Assembly (NCBI GenBank): GCA_016234535.1
Contig: JACRBH010000148.1
Location: 1 to 64,000, forward strand
Direction of reading: 5' to 3'
Source of the DNA: Chloroflexota bacterium
GTDB lineage: Bacteria > Chloroflexota > Anaerolineae > Anaerolineales > Villigracilaceae
DNA length: 64,000 nucleotides
The notes beneath the pieces were generated by a model. The model was not told the origin of the DNA, searched no databases, and saw only the letters and a program-made list of their open reading frames with translations. Positions within the stretch are counted from its first letter, which is position 1. Each line of letters begins with the position of its first letter. A program made the translations under genes and the position numbers. Positions 9,114 through 16,683 of this stretch are shown here, one piece after another.

Positions 9114-9574
9114 GCGGCCCCATCGTATTGGCCTTACGGCTAATCACAGCCCTTGCCCTGTATGGTTTTCTCGGATGGGCTTTGTTCTTATTATGGCGGG
9201 AAGTGCAGAAACAAGGTCAGACACTTGCGAGTCGACGGGTGCCGGGAATCAGCCTAACGGTCAGGCACGGAAGCGATACTCCAATCCTCAAACATTTCGC
9301 ACAGCCCGAGATCACGTTCGGCCGCGACCCCGGTTGCGACGTCCCTTTGATAGATGACACTGTATCCACCCGTCACGCTCAATTGACCTATCACCATGGG
9401 CAGTGGTGGCTGGACGATCTGGCTTCCACAAACGGGACAATCCTGAATGAGGCTGCGGTAAACATGTCCACTGTGATCACGTCCGGCGACGAGATCATTT
9501 GCGGCTCGACCCACCTGATCGTGACCCTTTCTCCAAATCTGGTTATTGAACCCACGCAAAGATTGGAAAAATAA
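9110..9574 (+). CDS. FhaB-like protein: one transmembrane helix plus FHA domain
   Basis: 154 aa. A transmembrane helix at about residues 5-28 (IVLALRLITALALYGFLGWA) is followed by a cytoplasmic FHA domain with FGRDPGCDVPLIDDTVSTRHA and DLASTNGTILNE. This is the layout of FhaB/FipA, which binds phosphorylated division proteins in actinobacteria. The start overlaps the fhaA-like stop by 4 bases (ATGA), and mtaP starts 1 base after its stop, so translation is tightly coupled. Function by analogy only. Confidence 0.83.
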   Translation: MSGPIVLALRLITALALYGFLGWALFLLWREVQKQGQTLASRRVPGISLTVRHGSDTPILKHFAQPEITFGRDPGCDVPLIDDTVSTRHAQLTYHHGQWWLDDLASTNGTILNEAAVNMSTVITSGDEIICGSTHLIVTLSPNLVIEPTQRLEK

Positions 9575-9575
9575 A

Positions 9576-10442
9576 ATGACTGAAACTGTATCCCTTGCCA
9601 TCATCGGCGGCTCAGGCCTGTACCGTATACCCGGACTTGAAGATACCAAAGAGTACAACATTGATACGCCTTTCGGAAAGACAAGCGCGCCTATCATAGT
9701 TGGGACATTGGAAAACACGCGTGTGGCGTTTCTTGCACGTCACGGGCTCGGACATCACATCACGCCAACAGAAGTGCCTTATCGTGCAAACATTTATGCA
9801 TTGAAATCGCTCGGGGTGGAGCGTGTGGTCAGCATCAGCGCTTGCGGCTCATTGCGCGAGGATTATGCCCCGGGACACATCGTTGTTCCAGATAACATTT
9901 TCGACAACACCAAAGATCGCATTCGTTCATTTTTTGGTAATGGATTTGTTGCGCATGTAAACGTCGCCGACCCATTCTGTGAAGACCTTTCAAATCAGGT
10001 GGAAGCGGCCGTTCGCGCAACAGGTGCAGCCACTCACCGGGGCGGCTCGTTCATTACAATAGAAGGGCCTCGTTTTTCAACCAAAGCGGAATCAAAAACA
10101 TTCCGGACCTGGGGGATGTCTATTATCGGTATGACCGCCTCCCCGGAGGCTTTCCTTGCGCGTGAAGCTGAACTTTGCTACGCTACCATGGCTCATGTCA
10201 CTGATTATGACGTCTGGCATGAAAGCGAATCACCAGTCACAGTGGATATGGTAATTCAGACACTCAATAAAAATACACACATCGCCCAGGACGCAATCCG
10301 CAATTTAGTGCGGAAACCAAAGTCGGAGCGTGTCTGCCAATGCGGACAGGCATTAGCCACTGCTCTCATCACAGATCCAAAAGTAATTCCCGCAGAAACA
10401 CGCAAAAATCTTGATTTGCTTGTGGGCAAGTATTTCAGATAA
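9576..10442 (+). CDS. mtaP: S-methyl-5'-thioadenosine phosphorylase
   Basis: Splits methylthioadenosine, the by-product of polyamine synthesis, into adenine and methylthioribose-1-phosphate for methionine salvage. The protein opens with LAIIGGSGLYRIPGL and carries FLARHGLGHHITPTEVPYRAN, SISACGSLREDYAPGH and the ITIEGPRFSTKAESKTFR signature of the family. The late DYDVWHE supplies the purine-site Asp typical of 6-amino-purine specificity. 288 aa. The ORF track starts 10 codons upstream inside the FHA gene; the ATG at 9576 lies 1 base past that stop and suits the family. Its place between the FHA genes and rodA-pbp is unusual and probably reflects co-transcription rather than shared function. 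Confidence 0.93.
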   Translation: MTETVSLAIIGGSGLYRIPGLEDTKEYNIDTPFGKTSAPIIVGTLENTRVAFLARHGLGHHITPTEVPYRANIYALKSLGVERVVSISACGSLREDYAPGHIVVPDNIFDNTKDRIRSFFGNGFVAHVNVADPFCEDLSNQVEAAVRATGAATHRGGSFITIEGPRFSTKAESKTFRTWGMSIIGMTASPEAFLAREAELCYATMAHVTDYDVWHESESPVTVDMVIQTLNKNTHIAQDAIRNLVRKPKSERVCQCGQALATALITDPKVIPAETRKNLDLLVGKYFR

Positions 10443-10445
10443 TCC

Positions 10446-12866
10446 ATGCATGACGCAAAGCAAAGTCGTCTTTTACGCTGGGCGGCACTCGTTCTTTTGA
10501 TCCAATCCGCGATCCTGACCATTTCCCCGGCCGTGCGTGAACGCACATGGAATGTAGACTACAGACTAGCTCACTGGCTGGGATTTTTTGTTTGGATCGT
10601 GCTGATGAACTTCGCGCATCGCGCAACCATCAGGCATTTACCGGAACGTGACCCATATCTTCTTCCCGCAGCAGGGTTGCTCAGTGGATGGGGATTGCTC
10701 ACCATCTGGCGACTGGACGAAACCTTTGGTTTACGCCAAACGATCTGGCTCGGCGTGAGCGTTGCAGTTTTCATCCTGGCTTTTTATGCTCCAAAAAATC
10801 TCTCCTTCCTAAGACGCTATAAATATGTATTGCTTAGCGGCGGCCTGCTCATTACCGCGCTAACATTGACATTTGGAACGAATCCACTTGGAAGCGGACC
10901 GCATTTGTGGCTGGGTTGTTGCGGGGTATATTTTCAGCCATCCGAACCGCTCAAACTTTTATTGGTAATTTACCTTTCCGCATATCTCGCAGACCGAGTC
11001 AGCATTCGCCTTTCATCGCTGCCCCTGCTGATACCCACACTCGTTGTCACGGGTCTTTCGCTCCTGCTATTACTCGTTCAACGCGACCTCGGCACCGCCT
11101 CCATTTTTGTTTCAATATTTACCATCATCATTTTTCTTGCGACCGGCAAACGGCGCATCCTTTTAAGCGTCATCTTCTTTTTGATCCTCGCTCTGGCTGT
11201 GGGGTATTTTTTCATAGATATTATTCAAGTCCGCGTGGAGGCCTGGCTGGATCCGTGGGCCGACCCATCCGGCCAGTCTTATCAAATCGTGCAATCCATA
11301 CTGGCTGTCGCCAATGGAGGCACAATCGGACGCGGGATTGGGCTTGGGAGTCCGCGGTTGGTGCCGGTTGCCATCTCTGATTTTATATTTGCGGCGATAG
11401 CGGAAGAATCCGGTCTTGTCGGGGCGATGGGGCTGCTCGCCACCATTTGGTTGATCCTCGCCCGGGGTTTGATCATCGCCCTGCGCTCCGCAGACAGGTT
11501 TCGCCGTTATCTCGCGGCTGGCGTGGTGACCTATTTCGGCATTCAAAGCTTGTTGATTATTGGCGGTAACCTGCGCCTGCTCCCGCTTACTGGCGTAACA
11601 CTACCCTTCGTTTCCTACGGCGGCTCATCCCTACTAACATCCTTTATAGCGCTGGCCATCCTACTCATGATCAGCAACCTGGAAGATAGCGAACCGGCTC
11701 CTCTGGAAGACCCAAGACCGTACACATTTCTTGCGGGGATGCTCGCATTGGGATTTGCCTCCATTGCATTGACAAGTGCCTGGTGGGCAATTGTGCGCGG
11801 ACCGGACCTGCTCAAGCGCACAGATAACCCCCGCCGCTCCATTGCAGACCGATACGTTCCGCGTGGTGAATTGTTGGACAGAAACAACCAGCCCATTAAC
11901 GTCACTGAGGGTGAAAGTGGAACGTACAATCGGGTTTATATGTACCCTAACCTCGCACCAGTCACTGGTTATACACATCCCATTTACGGACAGGCAGGGT
12001 TGGAAGCCAGCCTCGATAATTATTTACGCGGCCTGCAGGGAAACCCGACCAGCCTTATTTTGTGGGATCAATTACTCTACGGCACTCCCCCGCCCGGCTT
12101 GGATGTACGCCTTAGCATTGATCTGACACTGCAAACTCAAGCGGATCAATTACTTGGAGAACATGCTGGTTCGGTTATTCTGATGAATGCTCAAACAGGC
12201 GAGATTCTGATCATGGCCTCACACCCAACCTATAACCCAAACAATCTTGACGCAGAAGGGGATGCCCTTACTGCCAACCCCTCCGCGCCCTTGGTAAATC
12301 GCGCAACACAAGGTCTGTATCCGATTGGTACAGCACTGCGCCCGCTCCTGCGTGCAGAGTTCGGAAATAATCAGCCAACAGATTCTGAGCTGGATCAGTT
12401 TTATCAAATGCTTGGTTTATATCAATCGCCCACCATCAACATGCCGGTCGCGTTTGACGCGGAAAATAATATACCGAAGGAATTAAAGGTAAGCCCATTA
12501 CAGATGAGTCTTGCCGCTGCAATATTAAGTCATCAAGGCATCGAACCGACACCGCGTATCGCCATGGCAGTGAACACGCCCGAGCAAGGATGGGTGGTGC
12601 TTTCAGCCGAGAATCAGCCTGTTGAGGTGATCCAGCCCGAGGCGGCGAATGAAGCGGCGCTATCCTTCATCGTGGATGGCAAGCCGTACTGGAGTCATAT
12701 TGGCCAGGCAATCGCGGACGAAGGTCCAATCACATGGCTGTTTGCCGGCACATTGCCGGACTGGGGAGGGACGCCGCTTGTGTTGGTTGTTACGCTGGAG
12801 GAAAAAAATAATTCACTCGCCAATCAAATTGGGAGCAGTATTCTGGATATGGCGTTGAATCAATAG
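10446..12866 (+). CDS. RodA/FtsW SEDS glycosyltransferase fused to a degenerate PBP transpeptidase domain
   Basis: 806 aa. Residues 1 to about 420 are a polytopic SEDS domain (about 10 helices) with SGPHLWLG, VQRDLGTASIF, ISDFIFAAIAEESGLVGA and LPFVSYGGSSLL, the motifs of RodA/FtsW peptidoglycan polymerases. After one more helix (about 430-455) a class-B PBP-like part follows: PRGELLDRNNQPI, IYGQAGLEASLDNYL, SIDLTLQTQADQLL and IMASHPTYNPN. The active-site segment that should read YPPGSTFK reads YPIGTALR, so the catalytic Ser and Lys are replaced by Thr and Arg. No KTG triad is seen before ITWLFAGTLPDWGG. The transpeptidase half is therefore probably inactive and may act as the partner subunit that activates SEDS polymerases. 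It starts 3 bases after mtaP and ends at a strong terminator. Confidence 0.87.
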   Translation: MHDAKQSRLLRWAALVLLIQSAILTISPAVRERTWNVDYRLAHWLGFFVWIVLMNFAHRATIRHLPERDPYLLPAAGLLSGWGLLTIWRLDETFGLRQTIWLGVSVAVFILAFYAPKNLSFLRRYKYVLLSGGLLITALTLTFGTNPLGSGPHLWLGCCGVYFQPSEPLKLLLVIYLSAYLADRVSIRLSSLPLLIPTLVVTGLSLLLLLVQRDLGTASIFVSIFTIIIFLATGKRRILLSVIFFLILALAVGYFFIDIIQVRVEAWLDPWADPSGQSYQIVQSILAVANGGTIGRGIGLGSPRLVPVAISDFIFAAIAEESGLVGAMGLLATIWLILARGLIIALRSADRFRRYLAAGVVTYFGIQSLLIIGGNLRLLPLTGVTLPFVSYGGSSLLTSFIALAILLMISNLEDSEPAPLEDPRPYTFLAGMLALGFASIALTSAWWAIVRGPDLLKRTDNPRRSIADRYVPRGELLDRNNQPINVTEGESGTYNRVYMYPNLAPVTGYTHPIYGQAGLEASLDNYLRGLQGNPTSLILWDQLLYGTPPPGLDVRLSIDLTLQTQADQLLGEHAGSVILMNAQTGEILIMASHPTYNPNNLDAEGDALTANPSAPLVNRATQGLYPIGTALRPLLRAEFGNNQPTDSELDQFYQMLGLYQSPTINMPVAFDAENNIPKELKVSPLQMSLAAAILSHQGIEPTPRIAMAVNTPEQGWVVLSAENQPVEVIQPEAANEAALSFIVDGKPYWSHIGQAIADEGPITWLFAGTLPDWGGTPLVLVVTLEEKNNSLANQIGSSILDMALNQ

Positions 12867-12881
12867 AATGCAAATGGAATC

Positions 12882-12913
12882 AAAAAAGGCCGGGCGAGAA
12901 ACCGGCCTTTTTT
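12882..12913. terminator. bidirectional intrinsic terminator
   Basis: AAAAAAGGCCGG pairs perfectly with CCGGCCTTTTTT around an 8-base loop. It lies between the convergent rodA-pbp and ferredoxin genes and has T-runs in both directions. Confidence 0.92.
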
Positions 12914-12927
12914 GATTAAGTTCTATG

Positions 12928-13341
12928 TTACACGCCCTGATCGCTGTCTTTGGCTCCGTAACCGGGGCCGCCTTTGAAGAAAGCGTAGTTTGGTTTGACG
13001 TCGGGGGTGAGGTCTACAACTTCGCCGGCGCTGAGTTGTCTTGTCGTCTCAAGAACGACAGCCTTACCATGGTGATTGGTGGCCTCATAATGACCGGTGA
13101 GCCCAACATTACTGATGTATTCACCGCCTTTGGCAGTGTAGGCAGCAGGGACTTCATCTTCTGGGAAGATGGCAGCAAACGGGCACTCAGGCACGCAGGC
13201 GCCACAGTCAATGCATGTATCAGGATCAATATAGATCCACGGCCATTCAGCAAGAGGCTGGCCGGGAACCATACACTCGACGGGGCATACTTCGATGCAA
13301 CCGCGGTCACGAACGCATAAACTGGTGATAATGTGAGTCAT
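12928..13341 (-). CDS. 7Fe-type ferredoxin
   Basis: Small cytoplasmic electron carrier of 137 aa. The N-terminal cluster motif LCVRDRGCIEVCPVECM and the second motif CIDCGACVPECPFAAI supply the cysteines of a 3Fe-4S/4Fe-4S pair, as in Azotobacter FdI and mycobacterial FdxA. The C-terminal 70 residues (YTAKGGEYISNVGLTGHYEA...) extend beyond a minimal ferredoxin. The ATG at 13341 has AGGAG upstream. A monocistronic gene with its own promoter; the redox partner is not encoded nearby. Confidence 0.9.
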   Translation of the reverse strand: MTHIITSLCVRDRGCIEVCPVECMVPGQPLAEWPWIYIDPDTCIDCGACVPECPFAAIFPEDEVPAAYTAKGGEYISNVGLTGHYEATNHHGKAVVLETTRQLSAGEVVDLTPDVKPNYAFFKGGPGYGAKDSDQGV

Positions 13342-13384
13342 TGGAATTTACTCCTAGTGAGAATGTGAACAAACGAATGTGCCT

Positions 13385-13412
13385 ATTATATCTTCGTTTA
13401 TATTCGTGGCAA
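13385..13412 (-). promoter_or_regulatory. ferredoxin promoter
   Basis: On the minus strand TTGCCA, 16 bases, then TATAAT, about 45 bases before the start codon. Confidence 0.6.
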
Positions 13413-13413
13413 G

Positions 13414-13900
13414 GGTAAATTTTGGAGCATTTGATTCGGAGGCGGGAGATAAAAAATCATCCCACAAAAGCTTAAGCAGCCACAGAGCACACGGAGACCT
13501 TTGAGAAAAGACTCTTACACACCCAATGTGCGACTCTTTTCCAAAGACCATTTTCGGGACGCTCGCAAAGCGAAACGCTGATTTCGCTGATTTAAGAGAA
13601 GAGGGTCTGCGTTTTTCTGTGTTCATCTGCGTCCCGCAAAAGTGAAAATAAGAGTTGCGCCTTAGGTTCTTAAACCTCTTTCTTCTCTGCAGCCTGCCCT
13701 GGCACCGTCCCCAGGGCAGGTATGCGGCACAAAAGATTTTTGCAAAAGGTCAATTGAAATAATGGCGGAGAAAAAGGGCGCGTGTATGTCAAAATGTGCC
13801 CTCCAGCATGGGCAAAAATGAGCATATCAATCAGGAAGTTGTTCGGGTAGCGCCCGCGGGACATGCCCGATATGATTGCAGCATATAAAGATAAGGAGCG
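13414..13900. other. non-coding gap with repeat debris and a hairpin
   Basis: About 490 bases without a supported gene. It contains phrases such as CACAGAGCACACGGAGACC and TCTGTGTTCATCTGCGTCCC, which look like remnants of a dispersed intergenic repeat, and a perfect 10-bp hairpin, CCTGCCCTGG/CCAGGGCAGG, at 13693-13720. The 90-aa minus ORF across it has the composition of the repeat rather than of a protein. The end holds ATAAGGAGCG, the ribosome binding site of the next gene. Confidence 0.5.
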
Positions 13901-13905
13901 ATGAA

Positions 13906-14187
13906 ATGGCAAAAATATGGGAACTGTTGGATCAATCATATTATTTTATTGGCAAAAAGCGATATGCCGAAGCTCAGTCCATTCTTGATCAGGTCTTACA
14001 TGCCGACCCTCAAAATGTGGATGCCTGGGACGCCTATATTCGCATCTGTACAACCCGGCGCGACCTGGAAGGGCTAAAGAATTACATAGCAACGATCTGG
14101 GATACACAAGTACGTGACCAGGATTATCTGCAAGCCACTCAACGCTTCATCCTCCAACGTGTGGATGAAAAAATGAGCAGCATGTAA
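13906..14187 (+). CDS. small TPR-like protein
   Basis: 93 aa, helical, with a single TPR-like unit: DQSYYFIGKKRYAEAQSILD followed by QVLHADPQNVDAWDAYIRI. The ORF track begins 10 codons earlier, but the ATG at 13906 follows a clear AAGGAG. Its pattern (A..IL..VL..DP.N..AW..Y..IC..R.DLE.L) repeats in the N-terminus of the next gene, so the two arose by duplication. No catalytic motif; presumably a protein-protein interaction module. Confidence 0.7.
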   Translation: MAKIWELLDQSYYFIGKKRYAEAQSILDQVLHADPQNVDAWDAYIRICTTRRDLEGLKNYIATIWDTQVRDQDYLQATQRFILQRVDEKMSSM

Positions 14188-14226
14188 TCCTTCATTTATT
14201 TCCTGTCACTCACCCGGAGTCCCACC

Positions 14227-14964
14227 ATGTCAATTTCCACCCACCTATTGGAACGAGCCTGCCAACTGATCGACGCCAATCAGCTTCAAAACGCCGAGCT
14301 GGTCCTCGATGCTGTCGTGCGGGTGAATCCAAACAATGTCATGGCATGGAAAGTCTACCTGCAGATATGCCAGAGTCGTAACGATCTGGAATGGCTCATG
14401 GAGAGGATATTAAAGAACAAGGAACTAAGCAACGAGGAAAAGGAAGATATCCGCGACTATCAGAAATGCCTGCTCAAAGGCCTGACTGACTTCAAACAGA
14501 ATATAAATGACGCACACTCGCGGAGTATGCTTTATATTGAACCTGAACAGGAACCCCATTCTCAGGATGACATGGTGATGTTCGAGTTAATTGATGAATT
14601 TGATTATCCTGCGCGCAAGACCGAACAGGTAAAGAGAAGAAGACCAAGGCAATTCTTTAAATACAACATTCCATTACATGTCTGGGAGGCGGCCGCCTTA
14701 CTTGCAATATTTTATGCCAGCGTTCGCCTGCTCGTATTAGGACATTCATTTGGATATTTGATGATGGGCGCGTTCGTAGTCGGGGGGCTGCTTTGGTTTG
14801 GCAGCATTAATGACCATAAGGTAATCACCCCCACGAATGTGACACACGCATATTCGCTCGAAAGTGAGAACGAATTATTTATCATTGACAAGCCCGTCGT
14901 CAACGCAAAGGCGGATGGCAGGAAAAAAGATTCACCGCGGAGTATACGGTATCTGGATGAATAA
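14227..14964 (+). CDS. TPR-like protein with two C-terminal membrane helices
   Basis: 245 aa. The N-terminal 70 residues repeat the TPR-like unit of the preceding gene (ERACQLIDANQLQNAELVLD, VNPNNVMAWKVYLQICQSRNDLE). A charged middle segment follows, then two adjacent hydrophobic helices at about residues 155-200 (AAALLAIFYASVRLLVLG and YLMMGAFVVGGLLWFG) and a short polar tail. It probably tethers a TPR adaptor to the membrane. It sits 39 bases after its paralogue in the same direction. Function unknown. Confidence 0.7.
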   Translation: MSISTHLLERACQLIDANQLQNAELVLDAVVRVNPNNVMAWKVYLQICQSRNDLEWLMERILKNKELSNEEKEDIRDYQKCLLKGLTDFKQNINDAHSRSMLYIEPEQEPHSQDDMVMFELIDEFDYPARKTEQVKRRRPRQFFKYNIPLHVWEAAALLAIFYASVRLLVLGHSFGYLMMGAFVVGGLLWFGSINDHKVITPTNVTHAYSLESENELFIIDKPVVNAKADGRKKDSPRSIRYLDE

Positions 14965-15080
14965 ATGGCCAAAGATTGCCGCGCTGCCTGTGGCGGCTTC
15001 TCGTTAAGAATTCCGCTGGCAGGTGTTCAAGAAACAAAGGTGACAACCTGAAGTCAGTTATTGTCACTGAGACGATCTTT

Positions 15081-15176
15081 TAATAAGTCACCTTACGCAG
15101 TCCGCCTGTAGCGCGACATTTATGTCGCCCATTTTGCGAGATAAATCTCGCGTTACCGCGTAAGGTGAGTTGATAA
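15081..15176. repeat. MITE-like element, copy 1
   Basis: The ends are inverted repeats around TCACCTTACGC/GCGTAAGGTGA, about 95 bases apart. Two inner hairpins, GCGACAT/ATGTCGC and GCGAGAT/ATCTCGC, fill the element. The same ends occur at 19795-19930 with a different interior. No coding capacity. Confidence 0.65.
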
Positions 15177-15235
15177 CAATCATAAAAGCAGGGAAATCGC
15201 ACCAAAATTCCAAACGCAATATTGGTTGCCGGATT

Positions 15236-15260
15236 GCCTGATTCTGCTTTAGAATCAGGC
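15236..15260 (+). other. hairpin directly before a start codon
   Basis: GCCTGATTCT pairs perfectly with AGAATCAGGC around a 5-base loop and ends 4 bases before the ATG of the SPFH-like gene, where a ribosome binding site would be expected. It may affect initiation. Inference. Confidence 0.4.
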
Positions 15261-15264
15261 CCAA

Positions 15265-16683
15265 ATGATGCGAAAGCTTTTCAACGAAATCGGCAATCTC
15301 CTGCAATCCCCAATCGGCGTTGTGCTCGTTACCAGCGCGGTCTGGCATCTCATTATCTGGGCGGCAAACGTTCCGTTTAATATGGCCGTCAGCGCCGTTT
15401 TACTGGTCGTGGATATTTCAGTTGCCATGTACCTGCTTGACCGATTGATTTATTTTTTCTCCCAATTCGTTCTTCCAATTCAAAACTCAAAATACAGGCA
15501 GGAGATCTATTCCCGTGTCAAGAATTTCGAGACCGGGTCGCGTGGGCCTGCATACTTCATCAAGAACGGGCGCGTCATCATGCATGAGGGAGAGACCAAC
15601 AGGCGCGGACCGGGCGTGATTGTTTTGGATACAGCCAGCGCGGCGGTTTTACGCACAGACACAGAGATCAAAGACACCGTTGGCCCCGGAGTTAAATTCA
15701 CGCGAGGGAACGAATATATCGCAGGGAGTGTTGATCTCCGGTCGCAGTGGCAGTTCATCGGTCCGCTGGCGACCGAGCAGCCTTTCCTCAATCCTGTGCC
15801 GGTCAATCCAAAGGACTACAACGAAACGCAAGGCCGCCGCCATCAAACCAGCGGATTGACCCGTGACGGGTTTGAGGTTTCGCCCACGATCAGCATCAGG
15901 TTCAGCATCAAGCACCCCAAGGATAAGACACCGACCGAAAGCGGCGTGACATCGCAATATGGATACGATGCAAATTCGGTCCGTAACGCCATCACACGCG
16001 AAGTCCTCGAACTTGGAACATCAGAGAACCGAAAAGCCCGCATGGATTGGAACAAGCTTCCGGCGCATTTGGTTGTGAATGTCTGGCGCGAGTACATTCG
16101 GAAATTCAAATTCGGGGAACTCTTCGCATCCAAAGGAACCAGCGGTCTGCAGACCATTGAAAGCATGATCAACAAACGCGTCAAACAGCATAGCGTGGAG
16201 GCGCTCGATGATACAGGCAGCAAGACCGGGGAATGGCAGGAGAGCCTTGAGTATCAACAACTGCAATCACGCGGACTCGAGATCATGGAAGTGCGTATCC
16301 ACAACATACTCTTCGACCCGGACATCGAAAAACAGACCATCGAGCAATGGAGCGCGGAGTGGATGACCATTGCCAAAAAAGAGGAAAAGTATTTACTGGA
16401 GAAAGCATCCCTGATCGAAACCGCATCGCGGGAGGAAGCAAGCAAGAATTTCGCAAGGATCGCATCCAAACAGTTCAGCGGCAAACCAACCCTGCCGCAG
16501 GAAAATCCATTCAAGATCCTCCAACTGTTGATCCAGCCGCTAAGGGAACATATCCTCAGTGAAAACAGCGCCAACAGCGAAACAGAAATTGGGTTAAGAA
16601 AACTGGATGATATATGGAAGTGGCTGTTGGATAACAGCACCAATACAGCGCCCGGCAATACACCAAATGGGGACAAGCCATGA
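15265..16683 (+). CDS. SPFH/band-7-like membrane protein A
   Basis: 472 aa. Two hydrophobic segments near residues 15-65 (PIGVVLVTSAVWHLIIWA and AVLLVVDISVAMYLLDRL) are followed by a soluble region that reads like an SPFH/prohibitin-type domain: GPGVIVLDTASAAVLRTD, DGFEVSPTISIRFSIKH, a middle with alternating charged helices, and an Arg/Lys/Glu-rich helix (EKYLLEKASLIETASREEA). SPFH proteins form membrane-bound rings that organise microdomains or proteases. The assignment rests on pattern rather than a strong motif. The start may be either of the first two Met codons; no Shine-Dalgarno is visible because a hairpin occupies the site. Its stop overlaps the next, similar gene by 4 bases. Confidence 0.6.
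   Translation: MMRKLFNEIGNLLQSPIGVVLVTSAVWHLIIWAANVPFNMAVSAVLLVVDISVAMYLLDRLIYFFSQFVLPIQNSKYRQEIYSRVKNFETGSRGPAYFIKNGRVIMHEGETNRRGPGVIVLDTASAAVLRTDTEIKDTVGPGVKFTRGNEYIAGSVDLRSQWQFIGPLATEQPFLNPVPVNPKDYNETQGRRHQTSGLTRDGFEVSPTISIRFSIKHPKDKTPTESGVTSQYGYDANSVRNAITREVLELGTSENRKARMDWNKLPAHLVVNVWREYIRKFKFGELFASKGTSGLQTIESMINKRVKQHSVEALDDTGSKTGEWQESLEYQQLQSRGLEIMEVRIHNILFDPDIEKQTIEQWSAEWMTIAKKEEKYLLEKASLIETASREEASKNFARIASKQFSGKPTLPQENPFKILQLLIQPLREHILSENSANSETEIGLRKLDDIWKWLLDNSTNTAPGNTPNGDKP

Noticed and set aside
9546-9575. Upstream start of MTA phosphorylase in the ORF track
   Set aside because: The added ten residues come from the out-of-frame end of the FHA gene; ATG 9576 directly follows the FHA stop.
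13354-13626. 90-aa minus ORF upstream of the ferredoxin gene
   Set aside because: Lies over the ferredoxin promoter and repeat debris; composition not protein-like.
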